Notes: generated by a model from the letters alone, not told the origin. 64,000 bases of DNA from Paenibacillus sp. Root52 (GCF_001426865.1 NZ_LMFO01000029.1:62001-126000); one strand, 5' to 3'. Counted from the first letter of the stretch, positions 35,051 to 43,687 are shown. Numbers and translations are program-made.

Positions 35051-36669
35051 TGCGGAATCTATTGATCGTGGATGATGAAGTATATGCCCTACAGGCCATG
35101 GTTGAAGGCGTGAACTGGCACTCGGCGGGCATTGATCAGGTATTTAGTGCAGGAGATGCTGAAGAGGCGCGAATAATACTGAAGCGACACGCTATCGATA
35201 TCATGATCTGTGATATTGAAATGCCTGGCGAGACAGGGCTCGATCTACAGAGTTGGGTTCTTAAGCATGATCCAGGTATGTTGACTATTTTCCTTACAGG
35301 TCATGCTTTGTTTGCATATGCGCAGTCGGCAATTAAGCTGAACAGCTTTGATTACGTGCTTAAGCCAGCTCCTGCGGATCAATTGCTCAAGATAGTAAGT
35401 CAGGCTGTAGACAAAATCAAAGCAGGTGAGCAGCGCACACATACAAATAAACTCTACGAGACCGTCTATAAACGGTGGCAGACACATAAGCCATTATTGA
35501 CAGAGCGGTTCTGGAAAGATGCGATATCTCAACGAATGACGTTGACTAAACAGCGCTTGCAGGAATTAGCCGAAGTGTATGGAGCCGAGATTGATCCGAA
35601 TGCACGAATTGTACCAATCGTCATTTCGGTGGAGGAATGGGTTCGTGAATTTGACCTTCGGGATGAAGAGGTATTGGAATATGCGCTGCGAAATGCAGCC
35701 AAGGAAATGTTGTTAGGAGACAGACCTGGTGAGGTGTTTCAAGATCATGGAGGTCTAAATATTGTGCTTGCGTATGAACAGGATGGCATCGTGGCTTCAG
35801 CGAAAGAGATGGAAAAGGATTGCCAGATCTATATTCGAGAATGCGGTACGTACTTCTATTGCCGATTATCCTGTTATGTGGGTGTCCCTGTTGCGGTTAC
35901 TGAATTACAGGGGATGCTCAATGAGTTGATGGACATGGAGCGTCGCAATATCAAGGAACTCGAAGGTGTATTTGTATACGATGAGCAAGGCCGAGATACC
36001 GAAGATCGCTTTTTACCGATTCCGTGGTTCTCCGAATTGTCCATTCTGTTCGAGACAGGCAAAGTAGGAGATTTACGTGAACGCGTCGATGAGATTTTCG
36101 AGTTGTTGGCTGGACAAGAGAGGTTGTCACCGGAGATTCTGCGACTGTACTATCATGCGATGCTTCATGTGGTATATCCTTTGCTTCATCAGAAAAATGT
36201 ATCTGTACGCAGTCTTTATCCAGGGGAACGCGAGCCGGAAGAAAGTGTCGTAACACGTTCCTTGCCCCAGTTGAAGCAGTGGACCCTAGAACTAATTAGC
36301 CGTGTGGTACCTGTGTTGTATCCAGACGATCATAGTCCAATGACGATCGTGGATCAATTGTGCATCTACATTGAGAATCATATTGGTGAAGAGCTGATGC
36401 GAGAAGAACTAGCTTCCTTTGCAGGATTTAACCCCGCGTATCTGTCTCGTCTCTTTCGGAAGGAGAAGGGCATGTCTCTTTCGGAGTTTATTTTACAGCG
36501 CAGAGTAGCGAAAGCGAAAACGTTATTATCCCAGTCTACCGTGAAGGTAACGGATATTGCGGGCAAGGTGGGATATTATAACTATTCTCATTTTACGAAA
36601 ATGTTCAAGAAGTGCACCGGCATAACCCCCCAGGAATTTCGCAAACAATCGCGTACCGTACAGCTATGA
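35050..36669 (+). CDS. YesN-like response regulator with AraC-type output (module 1)
   Basis: Response regulator of 539 residues. The receiver domain (about 1-120) has the acidic pair in LIVDDE, the phospho-acceptor Asp in IMICDIEMPGETG, and the Lys in YVLKPAPADQL. A long middle region (about 140-430) of unknown fold is typical of Paenibacillus YesN proteins. The C-terminal AraC domain has two HTH units: EELMREELASFAGFNPAYLSRLFRKEKG and VKVTDIAGKVGYYNYSHFTKMFKKCTG. It starts inside the kinase stop codon. It probably activates the transporter operon at 37065 and its own operon through the GGTCACCAnAGT sites (inference). A hairpin terminator overlaps its stop. Confidence 0.86.
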   Translation: MRNLLIVDDEVYALQAMVEGVNWHSAGIDQVFSAGDAEEARIILKRHAIDIMICDIEMPGETGLDLQSWVLKHDPGMLTIFLTGHALFAYAQSAIKLNSFDYVLKPAPADQLLKIVSQAVDKIKAGEQRTHTNKLYETVYKRWQTHKPLLTERFWKDAISQRMTLTKQRLQELAEVYGAEIDPNARIVPIVISVEEWVREFDLRDEEVLEYALRNAAKEMLLGDRPGEVFQDHGGLNIVLAYEQDGIVASAKEMEKDCQIYIRECGTYFYCRLSCYVGVPVAVTELQGMLNELMDMERRNIKELEGVFVYDEQGRDTEDRFLPIPWFSELSILFETGKVGDLRERVDEIFELLAGQERLSPEILRLYYHAMLHVVYPLLHQKNVSVRSLYPGEREPEESVVTRSLPQLKQWTLELISRVVPVLYPDDHSPMTIVDQLCIYIENHIGEELMREELASFAGFNPAYLSRLFRKEKGMSLSEFILQRRVAKAKTLLSQSTVKVTDIAGKVGYYNYSHFTKMFKKCTGITPQEFRKQSRTVQL

Positions 36670-36697
36670 CGCAGCATGCTGCGTCTTTTGTATTTTT
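36668..36697 (+). terminator. Terminator of kinase/regulator operon 1
   Basis: GACGCAGCATGCTGCGTC is a perfect palindrome followed by TTTTGTATTTTT. Its left arm overlaps the TGA stop codon. Confidence 0.75.
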
Positions 36698-36704
36698 AGA
36701 AGTT

Positions 36705-36870
36705 GTTCAAAAAGTCCGATTTTGATTACGAAGGATGCCTAATGGCATCTCAGCGTCGAATATGGGATTCAACCGAAATGTCCGTTGCTCACGTAGGTTT
36801 GCCTACGCTCCGCTACTCCATTTCTAGCTTCATCCCATATTCTCGGTACTGAAAAGCGAACTTTTTGAAC
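36705..36870. mobile_element. 166-bp palindromic MITE-like element
   Basis: Terminal inverted repeats begin GTTCAAAAAGTCCG at the left and end CGAACTTTTTGAAC at the right. Inside, GAATATGGGAT/ATCCCATATTC (11 bp), GAAATG/CATTTC and GTAGG/CCTAC nest into one long hairpin. No coding capacity is present. Partial copies of the same end occur at 26346, 36888 and 56317. This is the form of a non-autonomous miniature transposable element, or a REP-like intergenic repeat. It lies between the YesN gene and the transporter operon promoter. Confidence 0.75.
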
Positions 36871-36887
36871 TTCAATTGTAAGAGGTT

Positions 36888-36910
36888 GTTCAAAAAGTCC
36901 GCTTTTGAAC
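36888..36910. repeat. Second, short copy of the MITE-like end
   Basis: GTTCAAAAAGTCCGC is followed by TTTTGAAC, making a short inverted repeat 17 bp beyond the full element. It could be a solo end or a deletion derivative. Confidence 0.6.
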
Positions 36911-36950
36911 ACGAATTTATACGAGAAAGTCATAATTTGATCATTGAACA

Positions 36951-36962
36951 GGTCACCACAGT
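36951..36962 (+). promoter_or_regulatory. GGTCACCAnAGT site at the transporter promoter, proposed YesN operator
   Basis: GGTCACCACAGT is the third copy of the element seen at 33041 and 33063. It ends 3 bp before the -35, exactly as at the kinase promoter. A degenerate half-site (AGTCATAAT) lies about 23 bp upstream. Confidence 0.6.
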
Positions 36963-36965
36963 AGA

Positions 36966-36994
36966 TATTGGATCAGAACTCACAGCCGTATACT
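36966..36994 (+). promoter_or_regulatory. Promoter of transporter operon 1
   Basis: TATTGG (36966-36971), a 17-bp spacer and TATACT (36989-36994). The poor -35 fits an activator-dependent promoter. Confidence 0.48.
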
Positions 36995-37064
36995 TGAACC
37001 ACAGGAGACACAATCGGTGCTAAGTCCTGAGGAAGAATTCAAGAGGAGTGAGGGAGAAGAGGCT

Positions 37065-38051
37065 ATGAAGACACAACCCGAGACGGGTAATCGCGCACGG
37101 ATATCAGATGTAGGAGCGGGGTCAGTTCGCAAACGTAAATCGGTCTTGTACAATCTTGGAAAGTTTAAGGTGCTGTATCTCATGTTTCTGCCAGGGATTC
37201 TGTTTCTCCTGGTGAACAACTATATGCCAATGTTCGGCGTACTCATTGCATTCAAAAATGTGAATTATGCCGACGGTATCCTAGGTAGCCCTTGGAGCGG
37301 ATGGGATAACTTTAAGTATTTGTTCTCCACGAGTGACGCGTGGGAGATCACGCGGAATACACTTGCGTACAATACCGTGTTCATCGCACTAAATCTATTT
37401 GTCGGCGTAGGCCTCGCGATCTTGCTGAATGAAGTTAAGAACAAGGCCATGTCGAAATTATACCAATCACTTATGCTGCTGCCTTATTTCTTATCCATGA
37501 TTGTAGTCAGTTACCTGGTACTTGCGTTCCTGGGTAAGGATTCGGGGTTCATGAACTCTACCATATTACAGATCTTTGGTGGACAGCCAATTGACTGGTA
37601 CTCTGAGCCGAAGTACTGGCCTTATATATTGCCACTGGTGAATACGTGGAAGAATATAGGATATTATGCCGTCATTTATCTGGCAGCCGTCGTAGGCATT
37701 GATGAGGAGTATTATGAAGCGGCCGTCTTGGATGGAGCGACGAAATGGCATCAGATTCGTTTCATTACGGTACCGTTTCTCATTCCGTTGATTGTCATTA
37801 TGACATTGTTACAGATTGGCCGTATATTCTATGCAGATTTCAGTTTATTCTATCAGGTTCCATTAGAATCGGGTGCGCTGTTCCCTGTAACGAACGTACT
37901 TGATACTTATGTGTACCGTACATTCTTGGTCGGCGGCGATATAGGAATGTCCTCTGCTGCAGGTCTCTATCAGGCTATTGTCGGCTTCGTGCTTGTTTTG
38001 GTATCCAATACCATCGTAAGACGAATAGACAAAGATAATGCATTATTTTGA
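37065..38051 (+). CDS. ABC sugar transporter permease, LplB-like (module 1)
   Basis: Integral membrane permease of a CUT1-type sugar ABC importer, about 328 residues with six membrane segments. The N-terminus FLPGILFLLVNNYMPMFGVLIAF is the usual LplB first helix. The EAA cytoplasmic loop reads YYEAAVLDGATKWHQIRFITVPFLIP, where the ATPase docks. ATG 37065 was chosen; an in-frame GTG at 37017 would add 16 polar residues. It is the first gene of an operon with a second permease and a binding protein. No ATPase gene is present nearby. That is usual for Paenibacillus and Bacillus CUT1 systems, which share a common MsmK/MsmX-type ATPase encoded elsewhere. Confidence 0.87.
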   Translation: MKTQPETGNRARISDVGAGSVRKRKSVLYNLGKFKVLYLMFLPGILFLLVNNYMPMFGVLIAFKNVNYADGILGSPWSGWDNFKYLFSTSDAWEITRNTLAYNTVFIALNLFVGVGLAILLNEVKNKAMSKLYQSLMLLPYFLSMIVVSYLVLAFLGKDSGFMNSTILQIFGGQPIDWYSEPKYWPYILPLVNTWKNIGYYAVIYLAAVVGIDEEYYEAAVLDGATKWHQIRFITVPFLIPLIVIMTLLQIGRIFYADFSLFYQVPLESGALFPVTNVLDTYVYRTFLVGGDIGMSSAAGLYQAIVGFVLVLVSNTIVRRIDKDNALF

Positions 38052-38068
38052 GAGGGGGCAAGTCAACT

Positions 38069-38977
38069 GTGAAAACACGTGATCCATTGGCCGTTTCGCG
38101 GCGTTCCGCTTCAATTATTCACGGCATGTTTCTCTTTTACGCCATAGCCTGTATCGTGCCGATCCTGCTTGTCTTCGCCATCTCTTTCTCGGACGAAACA
38201 ACAGTAATCGCAAACGGCTATAAGTTAATTCCTGAGAAGTTCAGTCTGACAGCTTATGAGTTTTTGTTCAAGGATATGGATCAGATCATTCACTCCTACG
38301 GCATTTCCATCATTGTAACTGTGGTGGGAACGATTACGAGTGTGGCTCTGACTGCACTGTATGCTTATCCGCTCTCACGTAGAGATTTACCATACCGAGG
38401 ATGGTTCGCATTCTTCATCTTCTTCACTATGTTGTTCAATGGTGGATTGGTACCGTGGTATCTCGTATATGTGAATGTGCTTGATTTGAAAAATTCGATT
38501 CTGGCACTTATTTTGCCGCTGCTTCTATCACCGTTCTTCGTACTCGTTATGCGGACGTTCTTCGCGAATTCGATCCCAGTTTCCATACTGGAATCAGCAC
38601 GAATCGATGGAGCGGGTGAGCTGAGAACGTTTACACGCATTGTACTTCCGCTCTCACTTCCAGTTATGGCAACGGTTGCACTCTTTAGTACGCTTAATTA
38701 CTGGAATGACTGGTATTTAAGTATGATCTTTATATCGGATAACCGGACGATCAGCCTTCAGTACCTGATGTACCGAACGCTGCTCGATATTCAATATTTA
38801 ACTTCTAACTCGAATGTGTCCTCACAGATTTCATCACAGGGTGGATTGCTGAATCTACCGAACAAAACATTGCAGATGGCAATGGCTGTAGTCGGAATTG
38901 GACCTATTGTGCTAGCCTATCCGTTCTTCCAACGGTATTTCATCAAAGGGCTTACCGTAGGTGCAGTGAAGGGCTAA
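38069..38977 (+). CDS. ABC sugar transporter permease, LplC/YtcP-like (module 1)
   Basis: Second permease of the CUT1 importer, about 302 residues with six membrane segments. It shows the LplC-type pattern: FLFYAIACIVPILLVFAISFSD at the first helix, NGGLVPWYLVYVNV, and the EAA loop SILESARIDGAGELRTFTRIVLPLSLP. The end QRYFIKGLTVGAVKG is a family hallmark. GTG 38069 follows GAGGGGG at a good distance; the in-frame TTG at 38048 is too far upstream. It is 17 nt after the first permease and pairs with it in the membrane. Confidence 0.87.
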   Translation: MKTRDPLAVSRRSASIIHGMFLFYAIACIVPILLVFAISFSDETTVIANGYKLIPEKFSLTAYEFLFKDMDQIIHSYGISIIVTVVGTITSVALTALYAYPLSRRDLPYRGWFAFFIFFTMLFNGGLVPWYLVYVNVLDLKNSILALILPLLLSPFFVLVMRTFFANSIPVSILESARIDGAGELRTFTRIVLPLSLPVMATVALFSTLNYWNDWYLSMIFISDNRTISLQYLMYRTLLDIQYLTSNSNVSSQISSQGGLLNLPNKTLQMAMAVVGIGPIVLAYPFFQRYFIKGLTVGAVKG

Positions 38978-39101
38978 CTCCGGCCGGTTAGCGGAGGAAG
39001 AGTAGGAACACGAAGATAGCTGAAGGGGCATATACAAAATCGTGAATTGGGGTAATTGGCGGTCTGGTTGTAAGGTTTAACACACGACGGGAGGGGTTCA
39101 T

Positions 39102-40631
39102 TTGGTTAAAACATTAAAGGTATGGCCGCGACTTGCGGCGGCAGTCATGGCACTGAGTCTCGTGCTCGCAGGCTGTTCAACGGATAAGAGCGGAACAACA
39201 ACGCCTGGTGCAGAAGGCGGAGGTGCAGCAGAAGGTGGAGGGAAGCCTTATGAAGTAACGCTGTATTATCCAGGAACACCACAGAAGGATGTTGCCTTGG
39301 TAGAAGCTGAGATCAATAAAAAGATGGAACCGAAAATCGGAGCAACGCTTAAGATTAATGCGATCGACTGGGGACAATGGGACAATAAGTTGAATCTGAT
39401 GATATCCTCTGGTGAGAAATCAGACATTATCTTCACAGCAGCGTGGCAGAACTACACAGTCAATGTTGCCAAAGGAGCTTTCCTGCCGCTGAACGATCTG
39501 CTTGAAGAGCATGGTCAGGACATTAAGAAAAATCTAGATCCAGCCTTCCTCGAGGGTTCACAAGTAGATGGGGTCAACTATGGTGTACCAACGAATAAGG
39601 AACTTGCGGCAACGCGTGGTGTGCTCGTGCGTCAGGATCTAGCTGACAAATATAAGCTAGATTTAGCAGCGGTGAAAACATGGGCAGATCTAGAGCCTTT
39701 GCTCAAAACCATCAAGGAAAATGAACCAGGAATCACACCGTTCTACATGTCCAATACCAACGGTAACGGATTGTTAGAAAATCTGGATTGGGATTACCTC
39801 GGGGATGCATCTGTACCAGGCGTTATCTCGAAGACAGCAGGCTCCACAACAGTATTAAACGAAGTGGAGACGGCAGAATTCAAGGAAGCTGCTGAACTTG
39901 CCCGTAAGTGGTACCAAGCAGGATATATCAATAGTGATGCAGCTACATCCAATGTGTTCCCGAAAGACCAAGCCAAAGCAGGCAAAGCATTCATGTGGAC
40001 AGACGGTATGAAGCCAGGTAAAGATAAGGAAGAGGAAGGCTATGTTGGCTTCCCGCTCACACAGATCGAAATGACTCAACCAACAATTACAACGGGTGAT
40101 GCTTCCGGTGCGATGCTTGCAATCTCCCGCTCTTCTGAGCAACCGGAGAAAGCGATGCAAGTAATCAACCTGTTGCACTCTGATAAAGAAATCAACAACT
40201 TGCTTAATTTCGGTATTGAAGGTCAGCATTTTGTCAAAAAAGACGGAGCAGAAAACATCATCACACTGCCTGATGGTGTAGATGCGAACAGCCGCACTTA
40301 CAATCCAGGCGCACAATGGCAGCTCGGTAATCAATTCCTGAACTTCCTCTGGGATAATGAAGACCCTCAGAAGTGGGAGAAATTCAAAGAATTTAATGCC
40401 AAAGGTGTGAAGTCACCTGCCTTAGGATTTACATTTAACAGCCAATCGGTCAAAAATGAAATTGCTGCGGTGAACAATGTGAACAAACAGTTTAAACCAG
40501 GTATGACATCTGGAGCAGTAGATCCAAGCGAGATGATCCCTAAATACTTGGAAAAACTGAAAGCCGCAGGAATTGATAAGATCATTGCAGCGAAACAGGA
40601 ACAACTGGATGCATTCCTTTCCAAAAAATAA
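39102..40631 (+). CDS. Extracellular sugar-binding lipoprotein (module 1)
   Basis: Substrate-binding lipoprotein of the ABC importer, 509 residues, family 1 type. The signal peptide ends with the lipobox LVLAGC, with the lipidated Cys near residue 25, then a Gly/Thr/Ala-rich flexible tether. The mature part begins YEVTLYYPGTPQKDVALVE, and contains GEKSDIIFTAAWQNY and a hinge region near NTNGNGLLENLDWDYLGD. It resembles LipO/YtcQ-type proteins. The start is TTG 39102 with GGGAGGGG five bases upstream. The ligand is unknown; relatives bind oligosaccharides from plant polymers. A terminator at 40703 closes the operon. Confidence 0.87.
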   Translation: MVKTLKVWPRLAAAVMALSLVLAGCSTDKSGTTTPGAEGGGAAEGGGKPYEVTLYYPGTPQKDVALVEAEINKKMEPKIGATLKINAIDWGQWDNKLNLMISSGEKSDIIFTAAWQNYTVNVAKGAFLPLNDLLEEHGQDIKKNLDPAFLEGSQVDGVNYGVPTNKELAATRGVLVRQDLADKYKLDLAAVKTWADLEPLLKTIKENEPGITPFYMSNTNGNGLLENLDWDYLGDASVPGVISKTAGSTTVLNEVETAEFKEAAELARKWYQAGYINSDAATSNVFPKDQAKAGKAFMWTDGMKPGKDKEEEGYVGFPLTQIEMTQPTITTGDASGAMLAISRSSEQPEKAMQVINLLHSDKEINNLLNFGIEGQHFVKKDGAENIITLPDGVDANSRTYNPGAQWQLGNQFLNFLWDNEDPQKWEKFKEFNAKGVKSPALGFTFNSQSVKNEIAAVNNVNKQFKPGMTSGAVDPSEMIPKYLEKLKAAGIDKIIAAKQEQLDAFLSKK

Positions 40632-40702
40632 TTCAGTAGGTAGACGAACCAAGCCATAAGCAGATTTTGATATCTGCAAAATGGATAGAGAGTTTACGCT
40701 TG

Positions 40703-40738
40703 GAGACATCTTCGGTACATAACCGAGGATGTCTTTTT
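40703..40738 (+). terminator. Terminator of transporter operon 1
   Basis: GAGACATC.TTCGGT pairs with AACCGA.GGATGTCTT, then TTTTT. Confidence 0.72.
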
Positions 40739-40786
40739 GTCGTTTGATACATGGATTTGGATTGTTAATCATAATTAGGAAAAATA

Positions 40787-40795
40787 TGATATAAT
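40787..40795 (+). promoter_or_regulatory. Extended -10 element before the 40822 gene
   Basis: TGATATAAT is a consensus extended -10. No good -35 is at 17 bp. It lies 27 nt before the start codon, so the leader is very short. Confidence 0.5.
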
Positions 40796-40821
40796 CAGGT
40801 GGCTGATTAGGGGGTGTTTAT

Positions 40822-41520
40822 GTGTCGAGGGCGAAACTCACGTTCTCAATCATTTTTTTGCTATTTTCAATCATTTTTACCTTCAACCATCATCTGGGCT
40901 TCTCGGTAGGTGATACGATATTGAGTAAAGTGGGATTGTTACCTTATACAACAACATATGTTAGAGGTGTTCATATCACACTTTTTATAGGTCTGGGTAT
41001 GCTGGTCTGTAGTTATTTCATTACACGAAAAGTGTTGGGATCATCGTTCCCACGACTTGCCAGCAAGCTATGGTTAATGGTCTTGGTCATTGTTCTCAGC
41101 TATTCCTTTATCACGGATAAAGTCATGTACGTAGTCAAATGGAATGCAACGGGAACCAATGCCGTTTCTTATGTACAAAACCAAAGTTCGTGCATGTACG
41201 ATGTAGTTGATGATGGCGATACTTTAGCGAGCTGTTATCTAATCATCAAAAACTACAGTGGACAACCCGTAGTTGCTATGGTCAAACCCGATCTTGCACG
41301 TAGTTACAGGAATCAAGATGATCCACTCTATGAATCTTTAAACTCGGTTGAGCTAAAGCCTGTACGCATAGAGATTAAACCTCGTGGTACATTTGCGGGT
41401 CAGCTTGCATTTTCCGGTCTAGCAGGTTCACCGCTCCCTTTTCAAGGCAAACTTCATGATATTGTGCTTGATATTGGGATTGAAGGTCAGAATATTGTAT
41501 TTGATTATGAGTTGCCCTAG
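40822..41520 (+). CDS. Membrane protein of unknown function
   Basis: I do not recognise this 232-residue protein. Three hydrophobic segments occupy about residues 6-22, 48-70 and 83-102. The remaining 130 residues form a soluble part with a beta-rich look, containing two Cys (NQSSCMYDVVDDGDTLASCYLIIKN) that could form a disulfide. It ends with GIEGQNIVFDYELP. This tail could lie outside the membrane. GTG 40822 has AGGGGG seven bases upstream. It lies between the two sugar modules with its own promoter and terminator and has no obvious link to either. Confidence 0.62.
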   Translation: MSRAKLTFSIIFLLFSIIFTFNHHLGFSVGDTILSKVGLLPYTTTYVRGVHITLFIGLGMLVCSYFITRKVLGSSFPRLASKLWLMVLVIVLSYSFITDKVMYVVKWNATGTNAVSYVQNQSSCMYDVVDDGDTLASCYLIIKNYSGQPVVAMVKPDLARSYRNQDDPLYESLNSVELKPVRIEIKPRGTFAGQLAFSGLAGSPLPFQGKLHDIVLDIGIEGQNIVFDYELP

Positions 41521-41530
41521 CAGCATAGAG

Positions 41531-41563
41531 TACATACATACATACATACACACATACATAATT
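41531..41563. repeat. CATA short tandem repeat
   Basis: About eight TACA/CATA tetranucleotide units, with one variant unit, follow directly after the stop of the 40822 gene. Slippage could change its length. Confidence 0.6.
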
Positions 41564-41585
41564 TCCATTACAATGGATTAAGAAG

Positions 41586-41609
41586 AGTCGGCGAAAGCCG
41601 ACTTTTTTG
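41586..41609 (+). terminator. Terminator of the 40822 gene
   Basis: AGTCGGC and GCCGACT with a GAAA loop, followed by six T residues. Confidence 0.88.
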
Positions 41610-41666
41610 GATTATATAGCTAGAATTAGTGCAGAAATATTGACTTTGTGACCTGTATCTTACGCT

Positions 41667-41680
41667 TGGAAACGCTTACG
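41667..41680 (+). promoter_or_regulatory. cre-like site upstream of operon 2
   Basis: TGGAAACGCTTACG matches 12 of 14 cre positions, with the CG centre intact. It lies about 90 bp upstream of the -35. Confidence 0.4.
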
Positions 41681-41717
41681 ATGGAGAGTGAGCTACTCTG
41701 CTTGTATGTATAGAAGG

Positions 41718-41757
41718 GTGTAAGAAAGCTATGGTGTGAAAACGGATCGTGTGAAAG
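41718..41757 (+). repeat. Three GTGTnnGAAA-like repeats upstream of kinase 2
   Basis: GTGTAAGAAAG (from 41718), GTGTGAAAACG (from 41734) and GTGTGAAAG (from 41749) are spaced 15-16 bp and end just upstream of the -35. They are candidate regulator half-sites. Confidence 0.4.
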
Positions 41758-41771
41758 TACGAAAATAATCA

Positions 41772-41800
41772 TTTATGTTTATAGCATGTATAGCTAAAAT
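41772..41800 (+). promoter_or_regulatory. Promoter of kinase/regulator operon 2
   Basis: TTTATG (41772-41777), a 17-bp spacer and TAAAAT (41795-41800); start expected near 41807. Confidence 0.45.
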
Positions 41801-41839
41801 AGATGTCACTGACAATTTGAGACAAGGTGAGATGAGAAA

Positions 41840-43609
41840 ATGTCATATCGGACAAACCTATTTTCCAAGATGGTTATTTTGATTTTAATTATGTTAATTC
41901 CTGTCGTATTGCTCTATTGGTATTCCAATCACAAAACAACAGCTGTGCTTCGGGATGAGCTCAATCGCTCAAACAGCAATCAGCTTGAGTTCTTTCAGAA
42001 TCAGGTGAACACACATATTGAATTGTTATCATCATGGCCGAACCTGCTCATTCATGATCCCGATATTGCTAGCTTTCGACGGATCTTTGCAGATAGCTCG
42101 TATTTTGATCTGGATACCATCAATCTTGTAAAACGAATTCAGAACAAGTTAAGCATTCAGGAGAGCTCCTCTAACTGGGAGACAAAATTGTATTTATACT
42201 CCCCTTCCTTGGGCAGGGTTGTATCTGAACGGGACGCCCGCTCATATGACAAGCTCTCCTTACAGAATTCAATCTCTTCGGGCTGGGACGTACGCCGAAT
42301 TGCTGGTGTAGCAGGAGAGGATGATCGCTTCATGTTCAGCTGGATTACGGTATCGCCCTATGGGATTAGTGACCCGGCAGTGAATGCGGAAACGATCATT
42401 AAACTGGAGTTTGATAGCAGCAACATCCGTGACATGTTAGACAAGTTTAAAGATGACGGAAGGCACGACCCCTTCTATTATCGCGAAGATGCAGGGGTCA
42501 TCTATAATCGTACCTCGGATCGAACGCTAACCGGCCAACTTATCAATCAATTGTCCATTCATCAGCTGAAGGATGTGGACAATCGAACTGTTGTTATTGA
42601 TGGGGATCCTTACATGGTCAACACGGTGAAATCAAGCACAACAGGCTGGTATCTGGTTGATTATATGCCGCTGTCAGCGATTTTGAAGCCGATTCATCAA
42701 TCGAATCTATTGTTTTATTCCTCGATGCTCTGCCTATTTCTAATGAGTTTTCTGGCAGCCTATATGTTATATGTTCAGGTACAGGTGCCGGTCAAGCAAC
42801 TTATTCGTGGTTTCCAGCGCTTGAAGCAGGAGGATTATTCTGTTCGTATTCAGCCTAAAGGACGTAATGAATTTAGCTTTCTGTCCGAACGGTTCAATTC
42901 AATGGTAGATCAGATTCAGCAGTTGTTTGAACATGTGTATTTGGAACGAATACATGTGCGTGAAGCTAGACTGAAGCAGCTACAGTCACAGATTAATCCG
43001 CATTTCTTCTATAATTGCTTCTCGTTTATTACCAGTATGGCTAAGCTCAAACGGGTGGATGCCGTCGTGGCGATGTCACATAATCTGTCTAGATATTATC
43101 GTTATACAACGAGACAGGAACGGGATGTCGTACCACTTACAGAGGAAATCGAATTCGTGAATTGTTATTTAGAGATTCAGAAGATGCGTATGGATCGCAT
43201 TCACTACACCATTGATTTATCCGAAGATATACTGCTGCAGGAAGTTCCACCACTGATTGTTCAGCCATTAGTAGAGAACGCAGTGATTCATGGGATTGAG
43301 GCAGATGCTGAGGCGGGAGAGATCAAGGTTACGGGTGAATGCCGCGATGGAATGATGATCCTTCAGGTCGAGGATGATGGTCAGGGGATGAATGCAGAAG
43401 GGCGAGAAGCTCTGCTGTTAAAACTCAGAGGAACGATGGATCAGGAAATGGGCTGTGGTCTGTGGAATGTGAACCAGCGTTTGCAGCTGAGATATGGTGA
43501 GAAGGCAGGTCTTCATATTGAGGAATCTCAGCTTGGCGGATTGCGAGTGACGTTAAGATGGCCTGTGAGTGAAGAGAAGATTACAGAATTACAGGCGCCG
43601 ATGGATTAA
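41840..43609 (+). CDS. YesM-like sensor histidine kinase (module 2)
   Basis: Membrane sensor kinase of 589 residues, paralogous to the module 1 kinase. The first helix is at about 10-28, an extracellular sensor domain at about 30-285, and the second helix at about 290-312. A HAMP region (PVKQLIRGFQRLKQEDYSVRIQ) follows. The phospho-acceptor His is in QINPHFFYNCFSFITSM, the N box in PLVENAVIHGIEAD and the G box in VEDDGQGMNAEGRE. AAGGTGA lies upstream of the ATG. A sensed ligand outside the cell, such as a galacto-oligosaccharide or a loaded binding protein, is inferred from the downstream genes. It is the first gene of a kinase-regulator pair. Confidence 0.86.
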   Translation: MSYRTNLFSKMVILILIMLIPVVLLYWYSNHKTTAVLRDELNRSNSNQLEFFQNQVNTHIELLSSWPNLLIHDPDIASFRRIFADSSYFDLDTINLVKRIQNKLSIQESSSNWETKLYLYSPSLGRVVSERDARSYDKLSLQNSISSGWDVRRIAGVAGEDDRFMFSWITVSPYGISDPAVNAETIIKLEFDSSNIRDMLDKFKDDGRHDPFYYREDAGVIYNRTSDRTLTGQLINQLSIHQLKDVDNRTVVIDGDPYMVNTVKSSTTGWYLVDYMPLSAILKPIHQSNLLFYSSMLCLFLMSFLAAYMLYVQVQVPVKQLIRGFQRLKQEDYSVRIQPKGRNEFSFLSERFNSMVDQIQQLFEHVYLERIHVREARLKQLQSQINPHFFYNCFSFITSMAKLKRVDAVVAMSHNLSRYYRYTTRQERDVVPLTEEIEFVNCYLEIQKMRMDRIHYTIDLSEDILLQEVPPLIVQPLVENAVIHGIEADAEAGEIKVTGECRDGMMILQVEDDGQGMNAEGREALLLKLRGTMDQEMGCGLWNVNQRLQLRYGEKAGLHIEESQLGGLRVTLRWPVSEEKITELQAPMD

Positions 43610-43687
43610 GAGCAGATGTGATGTATGACTATGAGGATGTGCAATGAGAGCTAAGAAATGCAGCGTTGAAGATGAGGAGTGTATAAA

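Noticed and set aside
37017-37064. Upstream GTG start for the first permease of module 1
   Set aside because: Adds 16 polar residues with no SD; ATG 37065 fits the family start better.
41531-41563. CATA repeats as part of a CRISPR or phase-variation device
   Set aside because: The units are 4 bp without spacers and lie after a stop codon and before a terminator, so neither fits.
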